Source: CAZUZS01 sp964624795
Lineage (GTDB): Bacteria; Calditrichota; Calditrichia; RBG-13-44-9
Direction: 5' to 3'
NCBI GenBank assembly: GCA_964624795.1
Contig: CAZUZS010000001.1
Coordinates: 93,772 to 157,771 of the forward strand
DNA length: 64,000 bases
Positions 54,684-63,318 of this stretch are shown here, in pieces. The notes below the pieces were generated by a model. The model worked only from the letters and a program-made list of their open reading frames with translations, was not told the origin of the DNA and did no database searches. Position 1 is the stretch's first letter. Each line of letters starts with the position of its first letter. Both the position numbers and the translations under genes were made by a program.

Positions 54684-55676
54684 TTATTTGCAGAACTGAA
54701 GCACACCGGTTCGCTCGCGCACCCGCTGCATGACTTGCCGGGCTTTCGCTCTCGCCTTTTCGGCACCTTTTCTCAGCACTTCCTCCACAAAGTCCTTGTT
54801 CTCCAGAAGTTCCTCCCGGCGTTGGCGGGCAGGCTCAAAATAAGTCCAGATCTTCTCCAGCAACTCCTTTTTGGCATGTCCGTAGCCGTACCCTCCGGCA
54901 AGGAATTTGGAGCGCATTTCCGCCGTTTCTTCCGGAGTGGCCAGCAGCTTGTACAACAGGAAGACATTGTTGGCATCCGGATCTTTTGGTTCTTCCAGCG
55001 GGGTGGAATCGGTAACGATACTCATCACCCGCTGCTTCAAAGTTTTGCGACCGGCAAAAATGGCCAGCGTATTGTCGTAACTTTTGCTCATCTTCTGGCC
55101 GTCGATGCCGGGAACGACAGCGACCTCCGGCATAATCAGCTCTTCCGGCACCGTCAGCGTATCGCCGAATGTGCCGTTAAATTTGATGGCGATATCGCGG
55201 GTCATCTCCAAATGCTGTTTCTGATCCTTGCCAACCGGGACGAATTCCGAATCGTAAATGAGAATGTCGGCGGCCATGAGCACCGGGTAAGAGAACAGGC
55301 CGTGGTTGGGCAGGATTCCGCGCGCCAGTTTATCCTTGTAGGAATGGGCGCGTTCCAGCAATCCCATCGGCGTAATGGTGGATAAAATCCAGGTCAGCTC
55401 GGTCACTTCGGGCACGTCGCTCTGGATAAACAGCACAGCTTTTTCGGGATCCAGCCCAAGCGCCAGGTAATCCAGCGCTACCTGAAAAGTAGCCGCCTCG
55501 AGCTTCTCCTTATCCCTGATGGTGGTTAGTGCATGAAGATTCGCCACAAAATAATAACACTCATTTTCCTCCTGCAAAGCAATGTGCTGCCGGATTGCGC
55601 CAAAATAGTTGCCAAGATGCAGCTCCCCGGAAGGTTGAATTCCGCTCAGTATTCGCCTGTTTTTTAACCCCAACAT
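54684..55676 (-). CDS. trpS: Tryptophanyl-tRNA synthetase
   Basis: A 330-residue class I synthetase charging tRNA-Trp. The HIGH-like motif is in SGIQPSGELHLGNYFGAI (about residues 11-28), and KMSKSYDN (about 195-202) is the second ATP-binding motif. VLFIQSDVPEVTELTWILS and AHSYKDK are family-specific. Upstream AAGGGAACAAGGC precedes the ATG. It is transcribed toward scpA with 150 bases between. Confidence 0.97.
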   Translation of the reverse strand: MLGLKNRRILSGIQPSGELHLGNYFGAIRQHIALQEENECYYFVANLHALTTIRDKEKLEAATFQVALDYLALGLDPEKAVLFIQSDVPEVTELTWILSTITPMGLLERAHSYKDKLARGILPNHGLFSYPVLMAADILIYDSEFVPVGKDQKQHLEMTRDIAIKFNGTFGDTLTVPEELIMPEVAVVPGIDGQKMSKSYDNTLAIFAGRKTLKQRVMSIVTDSTPLEEPKDPDANNVFLLYKLLATPEETAEMRSKFLAGGYGYGHAKKELLEKIWTYFEPARQRREELLENKDFVEEVLRKGAEKARAKARQVMQRVRERTGVLQFCK

Positions 55677-55861
55677 GCCTTGTTCCCTTAATTTTTGAAC
55701 CTTAAAATTTCGATAATTTAAATTTAAAAACCACTCTTAAAAAGCCACAATTATTTTATCGGAATTTTGCTATGTATGTTTAATTATGATGGAATTCCTG
55801 ACAAAAAAATTGGCGAGATGGAAGACATAACTTTCAACTGCCTCCCAACCGGAGCGTGAAT

Positions 55862-56368
55862 TCAATCTTTAATGAACAAATACGGCTTCCAGTGTTCGTC
55901 CTTCACGCCGATGATTTTCTGCAGATAGAAAAAATGATGCGGCCGTTTGGGCTGCTGCATAAGCTGCATTCCGGCCTGCTCCGGCGTGCGGTTGGCTTTC
56001 CGGTGGTTGCACACCTGGCATGCCACTACCAGGTTTTCCCACGTGTCTCCGCCGCCGTAGTGCCGCGGAATCACATGGTCGATGGTCAGCGGCTGGGTTT
56101 TGCGGCCGCAATACTGGCACATGTAATTGTCCCGGATCATCAGGTTTTTGCGGTTCAAAATGATACGCTTTGTCGGCACCCGCACCAGCCAGGCAAGCCG
56201 GATGACGCTGGGAATGGGCATCTGGTAGCTAACCGAATGGACAGAACCGGAATTCTTTTCCACCATCTCGGCTTTGCCGAGAAAAATAAGCGTGACTGCC
56301 CGCTTTACGTTGCACACACTCAATGGTTGATAATTCTGGTTCAATAAAAGAACGGCACGGTTCAACAT
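55862..56368 (-). CDS. HNH endonuclease family protein
   Basis: A 168-residue protein with an HNH domain in the middle: MCQYCGRKTQPLTIDHVIPR, then ENLVVACQVCNHRK. Two CxxC pairs flank the His-based metal finger. The opening, VLLLNQNYQPLSVCNVKRAV, is the common start of this widespread chromosomal HNH group found in Bacteroidota, Cyanobacteria and others; function is unknown, and it is not evidently part of a phage or R-M locus here. Confidence 0.9.
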   Translation of the reverse strand: MLNRAVLLLNQNYQPLSVCNVKRAVTLIFLGKAEMVEKNSGSVHSVSYQMPIPSVIRLAWLVRVPTKRIILNRKNLMIRDNYMCQYCGRKTQPLTIDHVIPRHYGGGDTWENLVVACQVCNHRKANRTPEQAGMQLMQQPKRPHHFFYLQKIIGVKDEHWKPYLFIKD

Positions 56369-56483
56369 ACTTCAGTTCTCTCTTTTCCACCTGCCCGATG
56401 CTGCTGACAGACGGAAAAATATACATTCAGCCCAAAAGAGTTGTCAAGCCGTTTTAAATTGGCTCATTGAAACGGCGTGAAGC

Positions 56484-56511
56484 AGGAAGTTAGATGTCGG
56501 AAGTCGAATTC
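56484..56511. repeat. Degenerate heptamer repeat near the assembly gap
   Basis: Four in-phase 7-mers, AGGAAGT, TAGATGT, CGGAAGT and CGAATTC, lie 250 bases before the N stretch. A second piece (GAGAAGT AGGAAGT GGAAGT, 56742-56761) runs straight into the Ns. They match the complement of the repeat at 40043-40077. Confidence 0.55.
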
Positions 56512-56761
56512 ACTCCACAGCCTCATTTTGGCAAGTAACTTTCGATACACCAAAAAGCTTCGACAGCAATTTCAATAAATTGAAAACATCTTCTTCTGGT
56601 AATATTAATCGCCTTGAAAACTTAAAACCTTCGGATGAACTCAAGCTCAATCCCGGAAGGATGATAAATTTATGGCGAAGAAAGCTACCTTTCCACCACG
56701 AAACCCTGTAGGGATGACATGCTTTTGCAGACCGAAAATTTGAGAAGTAGGAAGTGGAAGT

Positions 56762-56861
56762 NNNNNNNNNNNNNNNNNNNNNNNNNNNNNNNNNNNNNNN
56801 NNNNNNNNNNNNNNNNNNNNNNNNNNNNNNNNNNNNNNNNNNNNNNNNNNNNNNNNNNNNN
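56762..56861. other. Assembly gap (100 Ns)
   Basis: Exactly 100 unknown bases, the conventional length for a scaffold gap of unknown size. The whole 56369-57079 interval (711 bases) holds no supported gene: only heptamer repeats, this gap and a palindromic repeat. The gap begins inside a GGAAGT repeat, which explains why assembly broke here. Confidence 0.98.
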
Positions 56862-56881
56862 ATTAAATGAACATCGGTAAG

Positions 56882-56952
56882 TGTCATTTCGAGCGTTAGC
56901 GAGAAATCTTTAAAAGATTCTTCATCCTGCTAAAGCCGGATTCGGAATGACA
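56882..56952. repeat. MITE-like palindromic repeat
   Basis: The element starts TGTCATTTCGAGCG and ends CGGAATGACA, so its ends form an inverted repeat (TGTCATT/AATGACA). Inside are GCGAGAAATCTTT and AAAGATTCTTC, another partial inverted repeat. This TGTCATTTCGAGCG...AGCGAGAAATCT form is known from many Bacteroidota/Chlorobiota intergenic repeats. It lies just after the assembly gap. Confidence 0.7.
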
Positions 56953-57079
56953 GATATTCGGCTACTCATGCATCATGAAAATTTTCCGTACATCAAAGAC
57001 TAATTACCACAACGTAATAAAATATGAAAAGGGAACGGATTCCGACGAAATTCGAAATCCTCTCCCTCTTTCCGGATAT

Positions 57080-59248
57080 TTATAAATTCTCCAGGAAAAA
57101 ATCGGTGATGGCGTTGAACAGATCAATCCTGTCAGCGGTGCTCCGAATGCTGTGTTCCTGGTGCGGATAAACCATCAAACGAAATTGGGTATCATCCTGA
57201 ATCAGTCCGTCGATAAACTTCACCGAATTCTGCAAATGGACATTATCATCACTCAGCCCGTGGGCAAGGAAGAGATCGCCACGCAGGCTGTCCACGCTTT
57301 CCAGCGCGGAACTCGAGAGGTAGCCGGCTTCGTTCAGCGATGGCAGACTCATGTAGCGCTCGGTATAAATCGAATCGTAATAATGCCAGTCGACAACCGG
57401 TGCAACCGCTGTTCCGGCCCTGAACACGCCGGAGTGCGTCATGGCATAAAGCACCATGTAACCGCCGTAACTCCAGCCCCAAATCCCAATTCGCCCGGGA
57501 TCCACATACGGCAGGCTTTTCAGGTAGGCCACGCCGGTAAGTTGATCCTTCAACTCGATTTTCCCAAGGTGCCTGTAAATGGGGGTTTCCCACTTTCTTC
57601 CGCGATTGGCGGTTCCCCGGTTATCCATGCTAAATACTATATATCCCTTTTGTGCCATCAATTGCTGCCACAGATCGGTAAAGCCTTTTATCACTGTCTG
57701 TGAATGCGGCCCGCCGTAAACATCAACCAGCACCGGGTATTTTTTGGCAGGATTAAAATCGGGCGGCTTTATCATCATGGCGTGAAAAACCAACCCGCTG
57801 TCACCGTTAATTGTAAAAAACTCCGGCTTCACGAGGTTGTATTCCGCCAGTTTAGCGCTGTCGTCTTCCCCGGTTTCGCGCAGCAATTTTCCATCCGCAG
57901 CATGGACGGTGATTCTGGCGGGTGTGAGCGGCGACGAAAATTCATCGAGGTAGTAGCGCCCGCCCGGTGCAAGGGTAATGCGGTGAACACCGCTCGCGCT
58001 TGTCACCTGCGTTTTTTTGCGACCATCCATATTCACCCGGTAGAGCTGCCGTTCAAGAAGATCCTTCTCGGTGGAGACATAATAGACCCATCCCCTGTTC
58101 TCATCCACTCCCTCAAAGCCGGTTACCGTCCAGTCTCCGGAAGTCAATTGTCGAACCATGTTCCCCTGGTAATCATACAGATAAAGCTGCCGGAAACCGC
58201 TTCGTGCCGAGCCCCAGATAAACCGATCCTTTTTCTTCAGGAAATACACATCGTCATCGATGTTCAGCCAATATGGGTTGGTCTCGGTAAGCACCACATG
58301 GCTGGTTCCGGTTTCCGCATCCGCAAAAAGGAACTCCAATTTTTGCTGCAGACGATTGAGCCGCATAACCGCCACCTGCCTGCTGTCGCGCAACCAGAAA
58401 ACCCTCGGAAAGTAGTCGCTGGTGTCCGCCCCAAGGTCGAGCCACAGGTTTTCCGCGCTCGCCACATTCACCACACCCACCTTCACGATCGGGTTGGGAT
58501 CGCCGGGGTACGGATAGCGGGTATAATCCACCGTCGGATGAAGCGGCCGGAAATCGACTATCGGGTACACCGGGACCGGGCGGTCGTCCATCTGGTAGTA
58601 GGCAATGCTGCGGGAATTCGGCGACCACCAGTAGCCCTTGAAATCGCCTCGGCTGCCCAACTCTTCCTGGTAAACCCAGTCCTTTTTCCCGTTCATCACA
58701 TTTTCTTTTCCATCGGAGGTGAGCTGTTTTTCTTCTCCGGAAGCGATATTCACAACAAAAAGGTTATTGTCCCTCACAAAAGATGCCCACTGGCCGTCGG
58801 GAGAAAGACCGATATCCTCCTCATCTTCGGGAGAATTGGTAAGCCGGGTCAGTTTTTCGGAGGTAAAGCTGTAGAAGAACAGATCGCCATCGTCGGGAAG
58901 AAGCAGACCGGTTTCGGCACTGTTCCACTGGTAGTGCATAAACGAGACATTTTGGGTATCGCCCTGCGAATCGGTAAAAGTGAGCGCTTTGTTGGTCAGG
59001 ATCATCCGTTCCTGGTTGCTTCTGATATCGAGAATCCAGAGCTGCTGGTCTCCGTTTTCCTGATCGAATTTGATAAAAGAAAGCTGCTTGCCGCCCGGCA
59101 GCCATTCCAACCTGAGCGGTAATTGTCTTGAAAACCGCAGGTTTTGATAAATGTCTTCCACGGTTAGCTGCTTTTGCGGTGCTGCCCATAACATGCCGGA
59201 AATCAACAACACCGCTACCCCTACCCTCACAACAAATCTTGAAATCAT
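57080..59248 (-). CDS. S9 prolyl oligopeptidase, dipeptidyl-peptidase IV-like
   Basis: A 722-residue exported serine peptidase. A signal peptide (FVVRVGVAVLLISGMLWA) precedes an eight-bladed DPP-IV propeller (DPPIV_N; SPDGQWASFV, YWWSPNSRSIAYYQMDD). The C-terminal alpha/beta hydrolase domain shows Ser about 593 in GWSYGGYMV, Asp in HGLSDDNVH and His about 700 in HQEHSI. It probably removes Xaa-Pro dipeptides or related units in the periplasm. I chose the ATG at 59248 because AAAGGAG lies upstream; an earlier GTG overlaps that site. Confidence 0.94.
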   Translation of the reverse strand: MISRFVVRVGVAVLLISGMLWAAPQKQLTVEDIYQNLRFSRQLPLRLEWLPGGKQLSFIKFDQENGDQQLWILDIRSNQERMILTNKALTFTDSQGDTQNVSFMHYQWNSAETGLLLPDDGDLFFYSFTSEKLTRLTNSPEDEEDIGLSPDGQWASFVRDNNLFVVNIASGEEKQLTSDGKENVMNGKKDWVYQEELGSRGDFKGYWWSPNSRSIAYYQMDDRPVPVYPIVDFRPLHPTVDYTRYPYPGDPNPIVKVGVVNVASAENLWLDLGADTSDYFPRVFWLRDSRQVAVMRLNRLQQKLEFLFADAETGTSHVVLTETNPYWLNIDDDVYFLKKKDRFIWGSARSGFRQLYLYDYQGNMVRQLTSGDWTVTGFEGVDENRGWVYYVSTEKDLLERQLYRVNMDGRKKTQVTSASGVHRITLAPGGRYYLDEFSSPLTPARITVHAADGKLLRETGEDDSAKLAEYNLVKPEFFTINGDSGLVFHAMMIKPPDFNPAKKYPVLVDVYGGPHSQTVIKGFTDLWQQLMAQKGYIVFSMDNRGTANRGRKWETPIYRHLGKIELKDQLTGVAYLKSLPYVDPGRIGIWGWSYGGYMVLYAMTHSGVFRAGTAVAPVVDWHYYDSIYTERYMSLPSLNEAGYLSSSALESVDSLRGDLFLAHGLSDDNVHLQNSVKFIDGLIQDDTQFRLMVYPHQEHSIRSTADRIDLFNAITDFFLENL

Positions 59249-59497
59249 GCCAACTCCTTTCACTACTATCGTTAAAAATCAGCACAGAATATATATTCAT
59301 TTTGACTCTTAAAAAACCGATTCCAAAAATTACGGCAACAAGACCAAAGAAATTTCTACTTCTTGTCCTTGAAAAAGATTAATGACAAATGCAATCGCCT
59401 GGGCGCGTCCAGATGTGTCGGAATTTTTTCATTTAAAAGTTGCCGGTAAATGAATCCAGCTTTAAACTTGAATAACATAAAAGAGGAGGACACCGGA

Positions 59498-60460
59498 ATG
59501 AACGATTTACAGAAAGCAGCCCTCATCGCCGTCAAAGACTGTATGGCGGTTACATCGCAGGAGAATGTTCTGATCATCACCGATGCCGCGCGGAAGAGAA
59601 TCGGCGAAGCGCTGTTTCATGCTGCGCAGGAACTGGGCAACGAGGCATTCCTGCTGGAAATGACAGCAAGGGAGGTGAATGGGCAGGAGCCGCCCCGTCC
59701 GGTTGCGGAAATGATGAAAATGGTGGAGGTGGTGCTGTGTCCGACCACTAAATCGCTCACCCATACCGATGCCCGGAGAGAGGCCTGCAAGGCCGGCGCC
59801 CGCGTGGGAACGTTGCCCGGAATTACTGAAGATATGATGACCCGCACCATGAGCGCCGACTATCATCGCATTGCGGAGCTGACATACAAAGTGACGGAGC
59901 TTCTGGATAAGGGAAACACAGCCCGGCTCACCACTCCCCTGGGAACCGACATTACGATTCCGATTGAGGGGATCAAGGCAATCTCTTCCACCGGGTTAAT
60001 TACCAAACCCGGAACTTATGGAAATCTGCCCTCCGGCGAGTCGTACCTGATGCCGGCGGAAGGAAAATCCAACGGCGTTTTTGTAGTTGACGGATCGATG
60101 GCCGGTATCGGAAAAATTACCGGCGAGCCGGTACGGATTGTTGTGGAGGATGGATATGCGGTGGAAATCGCCGGCGGCGCCGAAGCACAAAAGCTGAATG
60201 AGTTGGTGGAAAAAATCGGTCGACCGGCAAGTAACCTGGCGGAACTGGGCATCGGGACTAACTACATGGCACAGATCACCGGGGAGATTCTGGAAGATGA
60301 AAAGGTGCTGGGGACTGTTCACCTGGCACTGGGTAACAATGTTTCGATGGGCGGCACCGTAAATGTGGGTTTTCATGTGGACGGAATCATGACCAGGCCA
60401 ACCCTTACGATTGACGATGTGCCGCTGTTAAAAGACGGCAAACTTTTGATTGAGGAATAA
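59498..60460 (+). CDS. M29-type aminopeptidase
   Basis: A 320-residue metallopeptidase related to thermophilic aminopeptidases of family M29. Candidate metal ligands are in NLPSGESYLMPAEG, NLAELGIGTN, GTVHLALGNN and HVDGIM. It is shorter than classical M29 enzymes (about 400 residues), matching the compact leucyl aminopeptidase branch. The ATG at 59498 has GAGGAGG eight bases upstream, so the 16 residues of the longer frame are excluded. Cytoplasmic peptide turnover is the likely role. It is divergent from the S9 peptidase. Confidence 0.87.
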   Translation: MNDLQKAALIAVKDCMAVTSQENVLIITDAARKRIGEALFHAAQELGNEAFLLEMTAREVNGQEPPRPVAEMMKMVEVVLCPTTKSLTHTDARREACKAGARVGTLPGITEDMMTRTMSADYHRIAELTYKVTELLDKGNTARLTTPLGTDITIPIEGIKAISSTGLITKPGTYGNLPSGESYLMPAEGKSNGVFVVDGSMAGIGKITGEPVRIVVEDGYAVEIAGGAEAQKLNELVEKIGRPASNLAELGIGTNYMAQITGEILEDEKVLGTVHLALGNNVSMGGTVNVGFHVDGIMTRPTLTIDDVPLLKDGKLLIEE

Positions 60461-60469
60461 TCGTAATAA

Positions 60470-60497
60470 AAAACGGGATGAACAGGCATCCCGTTTT
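60470..60497 (+). terminator. Bidirectional terminator
   Basis: A perfect 11-bp stem (AAAACGGGATG with CATCCCGTTTT) with a 6-base loop lies nine bases past the aminopeptidase stop. Both flanks are T/A rich, so it also serves the convergent TPR gene ending at 60530. Confidence 0.9.
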
Positions 60498-60529
60498 AGC
60501 TTTATTTAAGATTTCACATTTTGAGCAAA

Positions 60530-61210
60530 TCAGGCTTTCAGCCGGACCATCCCTAACAGAATTTCGGCCCGGTTTTTATACTCGCTATTCTCATAATTCT
60601 TGACAATAAACTCGGCCAGTTCCTGCGCTTTGGACAGATCGTTGATTTGCATATACGCCTGCGCGGCGCTGTAGAAGTAGGACGGCGCCATGGGCAAATC
60701 CTTATTCACATTGCCTGCTTTTTCGTAATAATCGGCGGCTTCCTTCACATTGCCCTCCTGCATCAGGCAATCGCCATAACCGGCCAGCGACGCGGACGTC
60801 AGCAGATCGTCATCGGCATATTCATCCACATATTTCTTGAAATAGATTTTGGCATTGGCATAATCACTCTTCTGCCAGTACGACCTGGCCAGCAGATAGC
60901 ACCCCTGTCCGGCGGCAGTCACGCCGTCGTAATTCTTCACCAGATCTTTGAGCAGCGTGTCGGCCTGGGTGGTATTGTTTTGGTTAAGGGCCATCTGGGC
61001 TTCACCTAACATTTCGTTTGCCTCGGTATTGGCATTTCGTTTCGAACGTATGTAAAAAGAAGCCAGAATGATAACGATTAGCACACCAATACCGACTCGA
61101 ACCAGCAACTTGGCATTCTCGTCAATAAAATCACGGGCTTTTAGGGTAAAAAGGACAAACTTGTCCTGCTTTAATTCTTTCTTCGTTATTTTTTTCTTGG
61201 GTTTCAGCAT
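60530..61210 (-). CDS. Membrane-anchored TPR protein
   Basis: A 226-residue protein. A basic cytoplasmic start (KPKKKITKKELKQDKFV) leads to one membrane segment (about 37-54, LLVRVGIGVLIVIILASFYI). Tetratricopeptide repeats follow: EMLGEAQMALNQNNTTQADT, AGQGCYLLARSYWQKSDYAN and ASLAGYGDCLMQEGNVKEAA. The layout resembles YfgM-like proteins, which sit at the Sec translocon, but sequence similarity is not strong enough to be sure. GAGGAG precedes the ATG. Confidence 0.86.
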   Translation of the reverse strand: MLKPKKKITKKELKQDKFVLFTLKARDFIDENAKLLVRVGIGVLIVIILASFYIRSKRNANTEANEMLGEAQMALNQNNTTQADTLLKDLVKNYDGVTAAGQGCYLLARSYWQKSDYANAKIYFKKYVDEYADDDLLTSASLAGYGDCLMQEGNVKEAADYYEKAGNVNKDLPMAPSYFYSAAQAYMQINDLSKAQELAEFIVKNYENSEYKNRAEILLGMVRLKA

Positions 61211-61239
61211 TCCTATCTCCTCATTTCATATAGAATTTT

Positions 61240-61316
61240 TGGTGCCCCGGACAGGATTCGAACCTGTGACCCCCGGATTAGGAATCCGATGCTCTATCCA
61301 ACTGAGCTACCGGGGC
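61240..61316 (-). tRNA. trnR(CCT): tRNA-Arg(CCT)
   Basis: The reverse complement folds as a tRNA with acceptor GCCCCGG/CCGGGGC, anticodon loop TTCCTAA (anticodon CCT, reading AGG) and T arm AGGTTCGAATCCT. The 3' CCA is encoded (61240-61242), unlike tRNA-Arg(ACG) at 2186-2259. Confidence 0.97.
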
Positions 61317-61435
61317 TGCACAAAGCCTGTGAATTTAAAAGTTGAGAGAAAGTTTCGCAATATCTAATTTTTTTCTGTTATCCTGACAAAAAAACACTGC
61401 TGACAGTCAGGAACCGGCTGTTTTGAATACCTTTG

Positions 61436-61467
61436 CCGGAGTGTTGGAGTATTGGAGCGATGAAGTA
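61436..61467. repeat. Octamer tandem repeat (nnGGAGnn)
   Basis: Four in-phase 8-mers, CCGGAGTG, TTGGAGTA, TTGGAGCG and ATGAAGTA, lie between tRNA-Arg and prs. The same unit recurs at 62973-63012. Confidence 0.6.
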
Positions 61468-61536
61468 ATTTGGTACCCCGGCTTTTCAGTCGTTCCGGCA
61501 AACCGGGCGAGACAGCCGTGAATGCAGAATCTCGAT

Positions 61537-62484
61537 TCACACCTCAAACAGTGTGCTCACCGAGCGGCCTTCGTGAATGGCCATAACGGCATCGGCAAAC
61601 AGTTTTGCCACCGACAACACCTGAATTTTCCCACCCTCTTTATTTTCACGGAGCGGAAGAGTGTTTGTAATGAGTAGTTTTTCCACGATCGAATTCTCAA
61701 TATCCTGTACCGCATTCCCGGAAAGGAACCCGTGGATGCAGGCTGCCAGTATCCGTTTGGCGCCGTGCCGGCGCAGCGCTTTCACGCCTTCAATAATGGA
61801 GCTGCCGGTCAGGATCTCATCATCCAGCAGGAGCACATTTTTATCGTTCACTTTGCCGATGAGATGCCGGATGTTTGCTCTTTCGTCGTCGCCGCTGCGG
61901 TGCTTGTAGAGAATGGCCATCGGCATTGCCAGGGATTGCGCATAGGCTTCGGTGGTTTTTGCCCGTCCCACGTCGGGAGCGACCGCAATAAAATCCGAGA
62001 GGTTTTCCCTTTCTTTGAAATAATCACAGATTAAACTTACCGCCGAGAGCTGGTCCACCGGAAGCCGGGAAAATCCCATGGTTTGCGGGGAGTGGAGATT
62101 CATGGTGAGAATCCGGTTGGCGCCGGCAGTCTCCAGCAGGTCCGCCACCAGGCGGGCGGTGATGGAAATGCGCGGTTCATCCTTCTTGTCGGAACGCACA
62201 TAAAAGTAGTAGGGCACAACTGCTGTAATCCGCCCCGCCGACGCGTATTTCAGCGCATCGATCAGGATCAGCATCTCCATCAGGTGTTCATTAACCGGGG
62301 GACCGGCGGTCTGGATCACAAAAACATCCGCTCCCCGCACATTTTCCTGGATTTGCACTTTGATATTTTCGTTACTGAATCTGAGAATTTTTAGTTTCCC
62401 CGGTTCCGTTCCCAAATGGCTGCAGATTTCTGCCGCCAGCGCCGGATTGCTGTTTCCCGCAAAGACCTTAAGCTCGTTTTGCAT
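61537..62484 (-). CDS. prs: Ribose-phosphate pyrophosphokinase
   Basis: A 315-residue enzyme making 5-phosphoribosyl-1-pyrophosphate from ribose-5-phosphate and ATP for nucleotide, His and Trp synthesis. Typical motifs are the N-terminal KVFAGNSNPALAAEI, VRGADVFVIQT, YYFYVRSDKKDEPRISITAR (catalytic loop), MNLHSPQTMGFSRLPVDQL and the PRPP-binding LLDDEILTGSSIIEGVKAL. GGGGGCG precedes the ATG. Length is standard. Confidence 0.96.
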   Translation of the reverse strand: MQNELKVFAGNSNPALAAEICSHLGTEPGKLKILRFSNENIKVQIQENVRGADVFVIQTAGPPVNEHLMEMLILIDALKYASAGRITAVVPYYFYVRSDKKDEPRISITARLVADLLETAGANRILTMNLHSPQTMGFSRLPVDQLSAVSLICDYFKERENLSDFIAVAPDVGRAKTTEAYAQSLAMPMAILYKHRSGDDERANIRHLIGKVNDKNVLLLDDEILTGSSIIEGVKALRRHGAKRILAACIHGFLSGNAVQDIENSIVEKLLITNTLPLRENKEGGKIQVLSVAKLFADAVMAIHEGRSVSTLFEV

Positions 62485-63191
62485 TTCGCCCCCAAGTTTG
62501 TACCAAACAACTAAATATAACTGCTGGTTTTACTGATTCAAATATTCCGGGTTCAAAGTCAGAACGATTTGAATTTGGAGTTCTCCCATTGAGTCGACTG
62601 CCGGCTTACCGGAAAATTATTTTTCTCCTTGAATATAACGCCTCGTAAAATTAAATTGATCACGAATCAAAAGGAATTACTAATCAACGGGACCGGAGTT
62701 ATGCCGGCAATAATCAGTTCGTTTGGTATTCATATTTCAACCAATCTGTTTTCATATTGATTGTATTTAGTGTCCGCCGGTTCAGGACGGACATTTTTGA
62801 TAAATACACCACCGGGGAGGAAAGGGATCAGCAAAAAGTTGGTATGCTGTTTCTTTTCCTGCTGTAAGTGAGGTGGCGGAGCTGTGTCCGGGCATAGCGC
62901 ATGGAGCATGGGGCGAAGAGCGAAGCTGCGTTTTTTTGCTTTTATAGCATTTGTCATCCAGCGAAACATGAACCGGAGAGTGGGAGAGTTGGAGAAACGG
63001 AGAATCGGATTTCCGGAGCGTTAAAATTTATTTTGCCAGGGGTTACCATATTAGCTGGAGGGTGTTGAAACGCCAAAAAGAGATTGCTGAAGCTAAGATG
63101 CATTGATATATTGGCTTTAGCATTGCCTCACCGGATTGTTGAGGAAAGAAGTGTTGAGAGCGAATGATGGCGTTTTCATGTTTCAGTTTCT
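62485..63191. other. Long intergenic region before the cassette array, no integrase found
   Basis: About 700 bases without a supported gene. An open frame at 62730-62969 (minus) has no ribosome-binding site. I looked specifically for an integron integrase or its remains and saw none. It does contain short imperfect repeats: GCATGGA/GCATGGGG around 62895-62920 and the octamer repeat at 62973-63012. Confidence 0.5.
62973..63012. repeat. Octamer tandem repeat (nnGGAGAn)
   Basis: Five in-phase 8-mers, CCGGAGAG, TGGGAGAG, TTGGAGAA, ACGGAGAA and TCGGATTT, of the same family as 61436-61467. Confidence 0.65.
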
Positions 63192-63283
63192 TTCCTACAT
63201 ATAGACATAATAATTTGCCTATATATAGGAATAAAACTCTTGATTTTCCTACATGTAGGCAACAACTTCCTACATATAGGAAG
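63192..63283. promoter_or_regulatory. Four tandem palindromes, possible operator array
   Basis: Four copies of a 12-bp palindrome: CCTACATATAGA (63194-63205), CCTATATATAGG (63218-63229), CCTACATGTAGG (63248-63259) and CCTACATATAGG (63269-63280). TT or AA usually flanks them, so the consensus is TTCCTACATATAGGAA. Centres are 24, 30 and 21 bases apart. They lie 35 bases upstream of the first cassette boundary and about 60 before its gene. Dyad symmetry and spacing near helical-turn multiples suggest binding sites for a dimeric regulator, but no partner gene is visible. Confidence 0.6.
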
Positions 63284-63318
63284 CAGTGAAGGGATCAGTC
63301 TAATTCAATATCAATATG

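Noticed and set aside
55862..56368. HNH nuclease as part of a second restriction or mobile system
   Set aside because: It belongs to a widespread chromosomal HNH group, and there are no phage, homing-intron or methyltransferase genes next to it.
56510..56887. A coding frame on the minus strand across the Ns
   Set aside because: It exists only because the 100 Ns are read as unknown residues; the flanks do not look coding.
57704..59122. A 472-residue plus-strand frame
   Set aside because: It is antisense to the S9 peptidase; the minus-strand protein has a full catalytic triad and signal peptide.
62730..62969. A small gene or integrase remnant upstream of the cassette
   Set aside because: The 79-residue minus-strand frame has no ribosome-binding site and no tyrosine-recombinase motif (RHRY).
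63192..63283. CRISPR array
   Set aside because: The four repeats are only about 12-17 bp, palindromic, unevenly spaced (about 9-18 bp between) and have no cas genes nearby. Operator-like sites fit better.
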